A stretch of 5,181 nucleotides of DNA from Chloroflexota bacterium (GCA_005880755.1 VBGV01000226.1:1-5181); one strand, 5' to 3'; shown: positions 1 to 5,181, counted from the first letter of the stretch. The notes: a model not told the origin generated them from the sequence alone. A program made the numbers and translations.

Positions 1-362
1 CGGCGGCCGGCCGGCCGCTGCCAGGATGGGTTGAGTTCAACGGCGATCCAATTGCCGGCCGCGTGCTGATTGCGCCTCCAGTCGGCAAGGACGAGATCCG
101 CCGCCTCGGCCGGTACCGGACCGCGCTCGTCTCCGGTTGGGCGAAAGACGCGGAGTTCGCCCGCCTCTTCGGCGCCGACGCCACGTTCGACCTCTCCGAC
201 CACTGCGACTTCGACGAGCTCATTGAAGTCGTCGAGCGATCAGGCGCGGACCAGGTCTACACCGTGCACGGCTACACCGAGGATTTCGCTCGATTCTTGC
301 GCCGGAAAGGCATCCGGGCCTGGGCGCTGGAGGCCAACGAGCAGCTGGCCCTGGCGCTCTAG
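1..362 (+). CDS. MBL-fold exonuclease, ligase-associated type (3' part only)
   Basis: This is the last 119 codons of a gene that begins before the window. The frame is open from base 3, and the GTG at 63 lies inside the domain, so it is not the start. The fragment matches the C-terminal end of the beta-CASP/metallo-beta-lactamase nucleases often annotated as ligase-associated DNA exonuclease or mRNA 3'-end processing-like exonuclease. Seen in order: a VLIAPP strand, the ALVSGWA segment (about 126-146), the metal-binding LSDH at about 192-203 followed by CDFDEL (most relatives have Ala where this has Cys), and the late YTVHG histidine at 267-269, then FARFLRRKGI. By family knowledge these enzymes hydrolyse nucleic acid ends with two metal ions in the cytoplasm and are often encoded beside an ATP-dependent DNA ligase; one lies 715 bases downstream here. 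The N-terminal HxHxDH motif is outside the window, so activity and exact subfamily (DNA or RNA) are inferred. Confidence 0.85.
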   Translation, partial: AAGRPLPGWVEFNGDPIAGRVLIAPPVGKDEIRRLGRYRTALVSGWAKDAEFARLFGADATFDLSDHCDFDELIEVVERSGADQVYTVHGYTEDFARFLRRKGIRAWALEANEQLALAL

Positions 363-377
363 CCGGAGCGGCGATGT

Positions 378-403
378 CCTCTGATAGTCCGGACTATCCG
401 AGG
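378..403. repeat. Near-perfect palindrome, copy 1 of the TAGYCCGGACTA element
   Basis: Bases 383-398 (GATAGTCCGGACTATC) are a perfect 16-base palindrome. Outer arms CCTC (378-381) and GAGG (400-403) extend the dyad to 26 bases with a single T/C mismatch. As RNA it would fold as an 11-pair stem (one mismatch) with a CCGG loop on either strand. It sits 15 bases past the exonuclease stop, between two convergent genes. It could terminate or stabilise transcripts from both sides, although only GTTT follows on the + strand and no T-run follows on the - strand. It could also be an operator for a dimeric protein. Confidence 0.7.
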
Positions 404-413
404 TTTGGTAGGG

Positions 414-426
414 CCGACCGGGTCGG
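414..426. repeat. Short inverted repeat CCGACC-G-GGTCGG
   Basis: Six-base arms CCGACC (414-419) and GGTCGG (421-426) surround one central base. As RNA the closing loop would need at least the central three bases. The left arm recurs at 453-458, so the right arm can pair with either copy, which suggests alternative folds across the intergenic gap. It lies between the two TAGYCCGGACTA copies. Confidence 0.55.
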
Positions 427-442
427 TTAGCCCGGACTAACC
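425..442. repeat. Inverted repeat, copy 2 of the TAGYCCGGACTA element
   Basis: GGTTAG (425-430) pairs with CTAACC (437-442) around CCCGGA, so the centre is again CCGG, here with a C/A mismatch at its edge. Bases 428-446 align directly with 385-403 and match at 16 of 19 positions, so copies 1 and 2 are imperfect direct repeats of one palindromic unit, 43 bases apart. An additional GGTC (421-424)/GACC (451-454) pairing could enclose this hairpin. Position between convergent stop codons suggests a terminator or 3'-end element, or a member of a dispersed palindromic repeat family. Confidence 0.6.
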
Positions 443-459
443 GGGGATACGACCGACCT

Positions 460-816
460 CTACCGGAGGGCCCAGCCGGAACGGAGCACGGCGCGGCGGA
501 GGTCGTGGTCTTTGGCCGCGGCGTCGCTGAGCTTGGTGAGCAGCAAGTCCACCCAGGCCGCGAGCTCGACCGGCGGGGCCAGCTCCAGCACTTCGTTCTT
601 AACTCGCGCCCGGAAGCTGCGCCCGTCGACGTCGATGGCCACCTCGGTGATCGGCCCTCGATTCAGATGCCCGCGCTTGGCGTGAGCGATGGGAAGGCGC
701 TCGGTCAGGTAGTCGAGCAGCTCCAGGGGCTCGTCGCGCTCGACCAGAGGCGCGTGGCAGAACACGCATGCCTCATCGATGGGCAAAGCCGGGGCGGAGC
801 AAACTGCGCAGTTCAT
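460..816 (-). CDS. Small zinc-ribbon protein of unknown function
   Basis: A 118-residue protein I cannot assign to a named family. It opens with a compact treble-clef/zinc-ribbon pattern, C3-x2-C6-x10-C17-x2-C20, which very probably binds one zinc ion. The rest (about 28-118) has no cysteine: a helix-like stretch (ELLDYLTERLPIAH), a probable beta segment (ITEVAIDVDGRSFRARV), and two further helix-like stretches towards the C-terminus. No signal peptide or membrane segment is seen, so it should be cytoplasmic. The ATG at 816 is chosen because it places the first CxxC at the extreme N-terminus, usual for such ribbons. The 26 bases between it and the upstream gene's stop contain no Shine-Dalgarno or promoter motif I can recognise. 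It is probably cotranscribed with the four-cysteine gene at 843-1055. The zinc pattern favours this strand over the overlapping opposite-strand frames. Family inference ends at 'zinc ribbon'; a role in nucleic-acid transactions is only suggested by the neighbours. Confidence 0.72.
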   Translation of the reverse strand: MNCAVCSAPALPIDEACVFCHAPLVERDEPLELLDYLTERLPIAHAKRGHLNRGPITEVAIDVDGRSFRARVKNEVLELAPPVELAAWVDLLLTKLSDAAAKDHDLRRAVLRSGWALR

Positions 817-842
817 TTGTGTGGCGGGTAGAAGTTCGGAAT

Positions 843-1055
843 TCAGTCGGTGTAGCGGGTTATTGTGCGGTCTTCGCGCTCCTTTTCAGCCTGATATAAC
901 GGGCAATCCTCGAAATTCTGTACGCAGATGGGCGGGCTGTCCCTCAGCGCGTACTTCTTTTTCGAGCGGTGATCGACATGGCAGTCGAAGCGGTAGACCC
1001 GGAGCATCGCGTGTTGGTCCTTGACCAGTTCCTCGAGATAAGGGCAGCGCCGCAT
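843..1055 (-). CDS. 70-residue four-cysteine protein, putative metal binding
   Basis: A short hypothetical gene with spaced cysteines C4-x20-C25-x18-C44-x6-C51. The first sits in RCPYLEEL, the second in CHVDH, the last in DCPLY. The order CPYL ... C ... C ... CPxY resembles the N-terminal cysteine block I recall from some Chloroflexota-type proteins, so a structural zinc site or an iron-sulfur cluster is plausible; the ligand cannot be told from sequence. The C-terminal 16 residues are highly charged (AEKEREDRTITRYTD). There is no membrane segment or signal peptide. The first two thirds use GC-ending codons as expected for a real gene in this genome; the 3' third is less biased (TTA, TAT, ACA, ATA), so it may be evolving loosely or be newer. 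The start is ATG at 1055, divergent from the ligase and only 21 bases away. It likely heads a two-gene operon with the zinc-ribbon gene. Function unknown. Confidence 0.65.
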   Translation of the reverse strand: MRRCPYLEELVKDQHAMLRVYRFDCHVDHRSKKKYALRDSPPICVQNFEDCPLYQAEKEREDRTITRYTD

Positions 1056-1076
1056 CCCGACTTACGATAGGTCACC
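1056..1076. promoter_or_regulatory. Divergent start gap with overlapping -10-like hexamers
   Basis: Only 21 bases separate the ATG of the 70-residue gene (- strand) from the TTG of the ligase (+ strand). On the + strand TACGAT (1063-1068) fits the TANNNT -10 consensus and ends 8 bases before the ligase start. On the - strand TATCGT (1069-1064) also fits and ends 8 bases before its ATG. A -10 element at this distance is the hallmark of leaderless transcription in actinobacteria and Deinococcus-type bacteria. No convincing -35 is seen for either direction. A weak AGGT (1069-1072) is the only Shine-Dalgarno-like sequence for the ligase. Seen: the hexamers and spacing; inferred: promoter activity. 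Confidence 0.45.
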
Positions 1077-2732
1077 TTGCTTGATTTCGCCCGCGCGGCC
1101 GCGGCCGTTGGCGCCACTTCGGCCACGCTGGAGAAGACGCGGATCCTGGGCGGGTATTTCCGGACGCTGGACGAAGACGACCTGAGGCGGGCGGCCGTCT
1201 ACATGAGCGGGCGCGCCTTTCCGCCCTCGCAGCGCCGGACTCTCGGCCTCGGCTGGTCGACGTTGAGCAAGGTCGTGTCGTCCGTTTCCCGCCGCGACGA
1301 GGCCGAGCTCGGTGAGATTTTCCGCAAGCACTCGGACCTTGGAGATTGGGCCGCGGAAGCGCTGGACGGCAGCACGCAGCCGGCCCCGTTCAGCCTGCAG
1401 GATGTCGATGCGACGCTAGAAGCAATTCGCAGCGCGCGAGGCAACGCGAAGGTGGCCCCACTGGAAGCGATGGTGCGGCGGATGGATCCCGAATCGGCAC
1501 GGTTCTTCATCAAGATCGTCTCCGGCGAGATGCGCATCGGCCTGAGCGAGGGCTTGGTCGAGGCGGCGATCGCCGAGGCATTCGGCGTACCGATCACGCA
1601 GGTCAAACGGGTCCATCTCGTCACCGGCGATATCGGCGAGACGGCGGTGCGGTGCAAGCGGGGAGATTTCGAGGCCAGCTCGGTCACGCTCTTCCAGCCA
1701 GTTCGATTCATGCTCGCCAGCCCGGTCGAGACGCCAGGCGAGGTGTTCGAGCGCATGGCCACGGGCAAGGTATGGACCGAGGAGAAGTACGACGGCGTCC
1801 GCTGCCAGATGCACCGCCAGGCGTCGCGCGTCGAGCTTTTTTCGCGCGACTTGAAAGAAACCACGGCGGCATTTCCCGAGCTGACCGAGGGCGCGCCGTC
1901 GATTGGACACGACGTCCTCTTCGACGGGGAGGTGCTGGCCCATCGGGATGGACGCGTGCTGCGGTTCTTCGAGCTGCAGCGCCGCCTCGGCCGCAAGAAG
2001 GTCGATGCCGACCTTAGACGCGATGTCCCTGTCGTGCTCGTGATCTTCGACCTGCTGTGGCTCGACGGGCGCACGCTGCTCGACGAGCCGCTCACGGCGC
2101 GGCGCGAGCTGCTGGAAGGCCTGGGGCTCGAGCATCCCTACCTGCTCGCGAGGCTCGAGGAGGCGACCGATCCCGAGCACCTCGATCGCATCTTTGCGGA
2201 GACCCGCGAGCGAGGCAACGAGGGCCTGATGGTCAAAGACCCGCTGAGCCCGTACACGCCCGGGCGTCGCGGGCTGGCCTGGCTGAAATTGAAGCGGCCG
2301 CTCGCGACACTCGACGTCGTCGTGACGGCGGTCGAATGGGGCCACGGCAAGCGCAAAGGCGTGCTTTCCGATTACACGTTCGCGGTCAAAGACACGCAGA
2401 CGGGCCGGTTGGTCAATGTCGGCAAGGCGTACACCGGGCTGACGGACGCGGAGATCGCAGAGTTCACCAGGCGGTTCCTGGAGATGACCGTCGAGGACCA
2501 CGGACACGTGAGGTTGGTGCGGCCCGAGATCGTGCTGGAGGTCGCGTTCGACTCGATCCAGCACTCTGGCCGGCACCTCAGCGGATATGCGCTGCGATTT
2601 CCACGAATCGTGCGCATCCGCGACGACAAGCCGGTGGAGGAGATCGACACCCTGGAGCGGGTGGCGGAGCTATACGACCGCTACTTCGGTGAGAAGTCCG
2701 AGGTGGCCTTATCTGAAGTCGCCGAGACATGA
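1077..2732 (+). CDS. lig: ATP-dependent DNA ligase (LigB/archaeal-type)
   Basis: A complete 551-residue ligase that seals nicks in duplex DNA using ATP, by lysine adenylation, AMP transfer to the 5' phosphate and phosphodiester formation. The N-terminal helical DNA-binding domain (about 1-205) starts like mycobacterial LigB, with GATSATLEK and the SGRAFPPSQRRTLGLGW block. The nucleotidyltransferase core follows: motif I K237-YDGV-R242 (K237 takes the AMP), Ia S256-R257-D258, III F282-DGE285, IIIa F324-D325, IV E382-GLMVK387, V WLK404-LK406. The OB-fold domain (about 413-540) carries motif VI, R507-FPR510 to D517-K518. All catalytic residues are present. The length fits the family (about 500-600). 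TTG at 1077 is the first possible start because an in-frame TAG lies at 1068-1070. It heads an operon with the MBL hydrolase (ATGA overlap) and the glycosyltransferase. The upstream MBL exonuclease suggests a repair rather than replicative role; replication normally uses the NAD-dependent LigA, not seen here. Confidence 0.96.
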   Translation: MLDFARAAAAVGATSATLEKTRILGGYFRTLDEDDLRRAAVYMSGRAFPPSQRRTLGLGWSTLSKVVSSVSRRDEAELGEIFRKHSDLGDWAAEALDGSTQPAPFSLQDVDATLEAIRSARGNAKVAPLEAMVRRMDPESARFFIKIVSGEMRIGLSEGLVEAAIAEAFGVPITQVKRVHLVTGDIGETAVRCKRGDFEASSVTLFQPVRFMLASPVETPGEVFERMATGKVWTEEKYDGVRCQMHRQASRVELFSRDLKETTAAFPELTEGAPSIGHDVLFDGEVLAHRDGRVLRFFELQRRLGRKKVDADLRRDVPVVLVIFDLLWLDGRTLLDEPLTARRELLEGLGLEHPYLLARLEEATDPEHLDRIFAETRERGNEGLMVKDPLSPYTPGRRGLAWLKLKRPLATLDVVVTAVEWGHGKRKGVLSDYTFAVKDTQTGRLVNVGKAYTGLTDAEIAEFTRRFLEMTVEDHGHVRLVRPEIVLEVAFDSIQHSGRHLSGYALRFPRIVRIRDDKPVEEIDTLERVAELYDRYFGEKSEVALSEVAET

Positions 2733-3466
2733 GGCTCACTTTCATGGGCACCGCCGGCGCGCGGTTCATGGTGGCGAAGCAGGTCGCCGCGTCCGGCGGG
2801 CTGTTCATCGAAGAAGGCAGCACGCGGATCAGCCTCGACCCCGGGCCGGGTGCCGTGGTGCAGTACGCGCAGCGCAAGATCGACCTGACCACCCTCGACG
2901 CGATCGTGGTCAGCCATCGACACCTCGACCACGCCGGCGACGTCAACGTGATGATCGAAGCGATGACTGACGGCGGCTTCTCGCACCGGGGCATGCTGTT
3001 CTGTCCGTCTGACGCGCTCGACGAGGATCCTGTCGTCCTCAAGTACTTGCGCCGATTTCCCCGCGAGATCGTCCGCCTGGCTCCCAAAACGTCCTACTCG
3101 GTCAATGGCGTGACGTTCACGACCAGCGGCCGCCATGTGCACCAGGTGGAGACTTACGGTTTTCGTTTTGGCGACAGGCTGGGCTGGATCACAGACTCCG
3201 CGTACTACGACGGCATCGCCCAGGAGCACAAGGCCGACGTGATGCTGATCCACTCGATCCTTCTGCACTGCCGGCCGGAGCTCCCGCACCTCTGCATCGA
3301 TGACGCGGAGCGCATCATCCGCGAGGCCAAGCCGAGGCTCGCCATCCTCACGCACTACGGGATGGCGGTCTGGGACGCGGATCCCCAGGCGATCGCGGCG
3401 GACCTGACACAGCGCATCGGCAGCGAGGTGAGAGCGGCGCACGACGGCATGACGATCGACCTATGA
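2729..3466 (+). CDS. MBL-fold metal-dependent hydrolase, RNase Z/PhnP-like
   Basis: A complete 245-residue single-domain metallo-beta-lactamase-fold protein, probably a cytoplasmic phosphodiesterase or nuclease-like hydrolase. The start FMGTAGARF is the usual first strand and glycine loop of RNase Z/PhnP/UlaG-type members. Metal ligands visible: H63-R-H65-L-D67-H68, then H136 or H138 (RHVH), D156 (WITDS) and H209 (LTHYG), enough for a two-metal site. It lacks the beta-CASP insert of the exonuclease at the window start, so it is a different subfamily and not a duplicate. An insertion rich in Phe, Pro and Arg (about 84-118) follows the motif and may shape the substrate pocket. The ATG at 2729 overlaps the ligase TGA (2730-2732) as ATGA, so translation is probably coupled to the ligase; no strong ribosome site precedes it. 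The substrate is unknown: tRNA 3' ends, cyclic phosphodiesters and small phosphonate esters are all possible in this superfamily. Fold confidence is high, substrate confidence low. Confidence 0.88.
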   Translation: MRLTFMGTAGARFMVAKQVAASGGLFIEEGSTRISLDPGPGAVVQYAQRKIDLTTLDAIVVSHRHLDHAGDVNVMIEAMTDGGFSHRGMLFCPSDALDEDPVVLKYLRRFPREIVRLAPKTSYSVNGVTFTTSGRHVHQVETYGFRFGDRLGWITDSAYYDGIAQEHKADVMLIHSILLHCRPELPHLCIDDAERIIREAKPRLAILTHYGMAVWDADPQAIAADLTQRIGSEVRAAHDGMTIDL

Positions 3467-3473
3467 AGACTAA

Positions 3474-4592
3474 GTGAGTACCCGCTGGCGATGGCGCGGT
3501 TCGGTTGCGCTCCTCGCCGTCTGCCTCGCGTTCGTGATCTATCCGCTGCTGCCGAATGACGACGTGATCAACTCCGACTGGCCGGCCTTCGCGACGGGCG
3601 CCCAGATGATCGTGACGAACCCGACGCAGATGTACGACCTACATGTCCAGGAGCGATACCAGGCCGAGGTCACTGGTGGCCGGCACCTTGTGACGCCGGG
3701 CATCAACGGCATTCTTCCGTTTCTTGCGCCGGCGTGGGTGGCCTTGCTCGCGGTGCCATTCGACGTTTTCGGCACCGATATCGGCGGCCGGCTCTGGATC
3801 CTTTTCGGTCTCGCCTGCCTGGCCGGTGGCCTGTATCTCGCGATCCGTCCGAGGCCCCCGAGCGAAATCCTGCCTGCATTCGCCGCCGTGCCTACGGCGC
3901 TCGTGATGCTCAATGCGCAGCTCGACGGGATCGTGGCGCTGGGCATCGGCGCCGCGATCGCGTTGTGGTCGCGACCATACCTGGCCGGGCTGGTCTTGGG
4001 ACTCACGCTGATGAAACCGCAGCTCGTCCTGCCCCTTGGCGCGGCGTTGGTCCTCACTCTGCGCTGGAAGGTCGTCGCGGGGTGGGCGATTGCCGGCGCG
4101 GCCCTGCTCGCGCCGACGCTATTCCTGAATCCAAACTGGATCGGACAATGGTTGGCTCAGACCCGGGCGACCGTGGCACCGGTGAGCCGCGAGGTCGACC
4201 TGCCGCACCTCGGGGTGCTGCTGCCCGATGCTGCGCAAACGATCGCGGTGGCCTGCCTGACGGTGGTCGCGATCGCGGGCGTGGTGTGGCTGGCTTCGCG
4301 ACGTCGCGACGACTTTCCCGCCGCCGCCGCGATTGTGATCGCGGGCGGGGTTCTCGCCGCTCCGCACGCCCTGCCCGCGGACCTGGCTCTCGTCGCGCTG
4401 GCGCTTGCGGTCTGGGGTCAGGCGCGATGGTTCGACTGGCTCGCGCTGTCCCTCGCTGCCCTTTTCTGTGCTGTCGCGCCCGCGCCGGCGCCGGCGTTCG
4501 TAGGCGTTGCGTTGATCGCCTGGGTCTGCCTGCGCGCCGGGGGTTTCTTTACCCGGAGGTCGCCAGGACCGGCACCCGCGTCTGCTCGATGA
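3474..4592 (+). CDS. GT87-type (DUF2029) polytopic membrane glycosyltransferase
   Basis: A 372-residue integral membrane protein with about 11-12 hydrophobic segments (first at about 8-27, then from about 78 to 355). The arrangement is that of GT-C fold glycosyltransferases of family GT87, which include mycobacterial PimE and use polyprenyl-phosphate sugars on the outer membrane face to build glycolipids. Supporting motifs: the loop after helix 1 has S34-D35-W36 and FATGAQMIV...QMYDLHVQERYQ, where D35 fits the essential loop aspartate of PimE; MK181-PQ occurs before a helix, as in the family. The sugar and acceptor are unknown, mannosyl transfer to a lipid being the best guess. The GTG at 3474 directly follows an in-frame TAA (3471-3473), so it is the earliest start; it lies 7 bases after the MBL stop, and the only purine-rich sequence is GAAG. 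The C-terminus is Pro/Ala-rich, and its last 14 codons run antisense to clpP. It shares the operon with the ligase but no obvious pathway. Confidence 0.8.
   Translation: MSTRWRWRGSVALLAVCLAFVIYPLLPNDDVINSDWPAFATGAQMIVTNPTQMYDLHVQERYQAEVTGGRHLVTPGINGILPFLAPAWVALLAVPFDVFGTDIGGRLWILFGLACLAGGLYLAIRPRPPSEILPAFAAVPTALVMLNAQLDGIVALGIGAAIALWSRPYLAGLVLGLTLMKPQLVLPLGAALVLTLRWKVVAGWAIAGAALLAPTLFLNPNWIGQWLAQTRATVAPVSREVDLPHLGVLLPDAAQTIAVACLTVVAIAGVVWLASRRRDDFPAAAAIVIAGGVLAAPHALPADLALVALALAVWGQARWFDWLALSLAALFCAVAPAPAPAFVGVALIAWVCLRAGGFFTRRSPGPAPASAR
4549..4592. other. Convergent 3' overlap of glycosyltransferase and clpP
   Basis: The glycosyltransferase TAG... frame ends at 4592 and the clpP stop (TAA on the - strand) is at 4551-4549, so 44 bases code on both strands. 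They encode the last 14 residues of the glycosyltransferase and the C-terminal VPVLATSG region of ClpP. There is no room for a dedicated terminator. An inverted repeat CCGGG (4537-4541)/CCCGG (4552-4556) lies at the clpP stop, with a 10-base pyrimidine-rich loop, but has no following T-run on either strand. Confidence 0.8.
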
Positions 4593-5169
4593 TGCCGTCG
4601 ATCAGCCCGTACTCGACTGCTTCCTCAGGCGTGAGAAAGTAGTCGCGGTCGGTGTCGCGCTCGACGCGCTCCAGCGGTTGCCCCGTGTGCAGCGCGATGA
4701 GCTCGTTAAGCACCGTCCGAATGCGGATGATCTCCCGGGCATGGATATCAAGGTCGCTGGCTTGACCCTGAAGTCCCTTGCCGCCGATCAACGGCTGGTG
4801 CATATGGATCGAGGCGCTCGGCAGCGAGAATCGTTTGCCCTTCGCCCCCGCCATCAACACCACGGTGCCGAAGCTGGCTGCGCGCCCGATACAGACTGTC
4901 GAAATGGCCGCCCGGACGTACTGCATCGTGTCGTAGATCGCCAGTCCGGCTGTCACCGCGCCACCGGGAGAGTTGATGTAGATCTGGATCTCCTTGTCGG
5001 GGTCGTCAGCCGCCAGGTACATGAGCTGGGCAACCACGAGGTTGGCGACCACGTCGTCGATGGGACGGCCGATCAGGATGATTCGGTCCCTGAGCAGGCG
5101 CGAGTAGATGTCGAACGTTCGCTCGCGGTTGCCGCCTTCGTTCTCGACGACGGTTGGTACGTAGGCCAA
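4549..5169 (-). CDS. clpP: ATP-dependent Clp protease proteolytic subunit ClpP
   Basis: A ClpP serine peptidase of 206 residues from the TTG at 5169, the normal mature length. It forms tetradecameric barrels that degrade proteins fed by ClpX or ClpC ATPases in the cytoplasm. Catalytic triad: S99 (GRAAS99FG), H124 (HMH124QP) and D176 (RDTDRD176). Other family marks are RTFDIYSRLLRDRII, YINSPGG (64-70), AGAKGKR and the TPEEAVEYGLIDGII end. Two details differ from the E. coli pattern: Phe replaces Met after the catalytic serine, and the handle after H124 (HQPLIGGKGLQGQ) is three residues longer; related longer handles occur in other bacterial ClpPs. The TTG start gives MAYVPTVVE, matching the usual N-terminal LVPMVIE segment; no Shine-Dalgarno precedes it, and the frame stays open to the window edge (CTG at 5181), so a start further upstream is possible. 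No short propeptide is seen. Confidence in the family is very high, in the start moderate. Confidence 0.96.
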   Translation of the reverse strand: MAYVPTVVENEGGNRERTFDIYSRLLRDRIILIGRPIDDVVANLVVAQLMYLAADDPDKEIQIYINSPGGAVTAGLAIYDTMQYVRAAISTVCIGRAASFGTVVLMAGAKGKRFSLPSASIHMHQPLIGGKGLQGQASDLDIHAREIIRIRTVLNELIALHTGQPLERVERDTDRDYFLTPEEAVEYGLIDGIIEQTRVPVLATSG

Positions 5170-5181
5170 TCTGCATGGCAG

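Noticed and set aside
4..17. GGCC-repeat palindrome at the window start
   Set aside because: It lies inside the exonuclease coding frame (encoding Ala-Gly-Arg-Pro) and is what GC-rich codons produce; no partner repeat seen.
505..1024. Plus-strand open frames of 108 and 81 codons over the small-gene region
   Set aside because: Their translations show no domain-like pattern, while the minus-strand frames carry ordered cysteine motifs and GC-ending codons.
1021..1042. TTGACC and GATAAG as a -35/-10 pair for the ligase
   Set aside because: The spacing is about 10 bases, too short for a sigma-70 promoter, and both are too far from the -10-like hexamer at 1063.
1416..2576. Long minus-strand open frames opposite the ligase (up to 386 codons)
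   Set aside because: The ligase on the + strand has all catalytic motifs; long antisense frames are expected in GC-rich genes.
4537..4556. Possible intrinsic terminator at the clpP stop
   Set aside because: Only a 5-pair stem with a 10-base loop, inside coding sequence and with no T-run following on either strand.
3734..4642. 302-codon + strand frame overlapping the glycosyltransferase and clpP
   Set aside because: Arg/Gly-rich, low-complexity translation typical of an out-of-frame reading; the GT87 frame has clear membrane segments.

Overview
The window is a compact, very GC-rich (by eye about two thirds G+C) bacterial chromosome segment. It holds seven protein-coding genes, no RNA gene, no insertion sequence and no CRISPR array. 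The gene content (an actinobacterial/archaeal-type ATP-dependent DNA ligase, an MBL-fold exonuclease, a GT87 membrane glycosyltransferase and ClpP), the frequent TTG/GTG starts and the near absence of Shine-Dalgarno sequences suggest a soil-type actinobacterium, Chloroflexota member or Dormibacterota-like lineage. The sequence alone does not settle which.

Layout: (1) bases 1-362, + strand: the C-terminal 119 residues of an MBL-fold nuclease of the type that often accompanies ATP-dependent DNA ligases. (2) 363-459: a short convergent intergenic gap packed with three inverted repeats, two of them sharing a TAGYCCGGACTA core. (3) 460-1055, - strand: two small cysteine-rich genes, a 118-aa zinc-ribbon protein and a 70-aa protein with a spaced four-cysteine pattern, probably one operon. 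(4) 1056-1076: a 21-base divergent gap with overlapping -10-like hexamers, each 8 bases from its start codon. (5) 1077-4592, + strand: a tight operon of DNA ligase, a second and different MBL-fold hydrolase (4-base overlap) and a GT87-type polytopic glycosyltransferase (7-base gap). (6) 4549-5169, - strand: clpP, whose 3' end overlaps the glycosyltransferase antisense by 44 bases.

Functionally, the ligase and MBL exonuclease are a familiar DNA end-processing and sealing pair. Here they are separated by an inverted two-gene cysteine-rich island, which is the most interesting candidate for an undescribed accessory to the repair pair. The second MBL protein is translationally coupled to the ligase and may also be a partner. 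The GT87 protein (lipid or cell-envelope glycosylation) and ClpP (cytosolic protein turnover) look like ordinary neighbours with separate roles. I see no clear evidence of a wholly new system.
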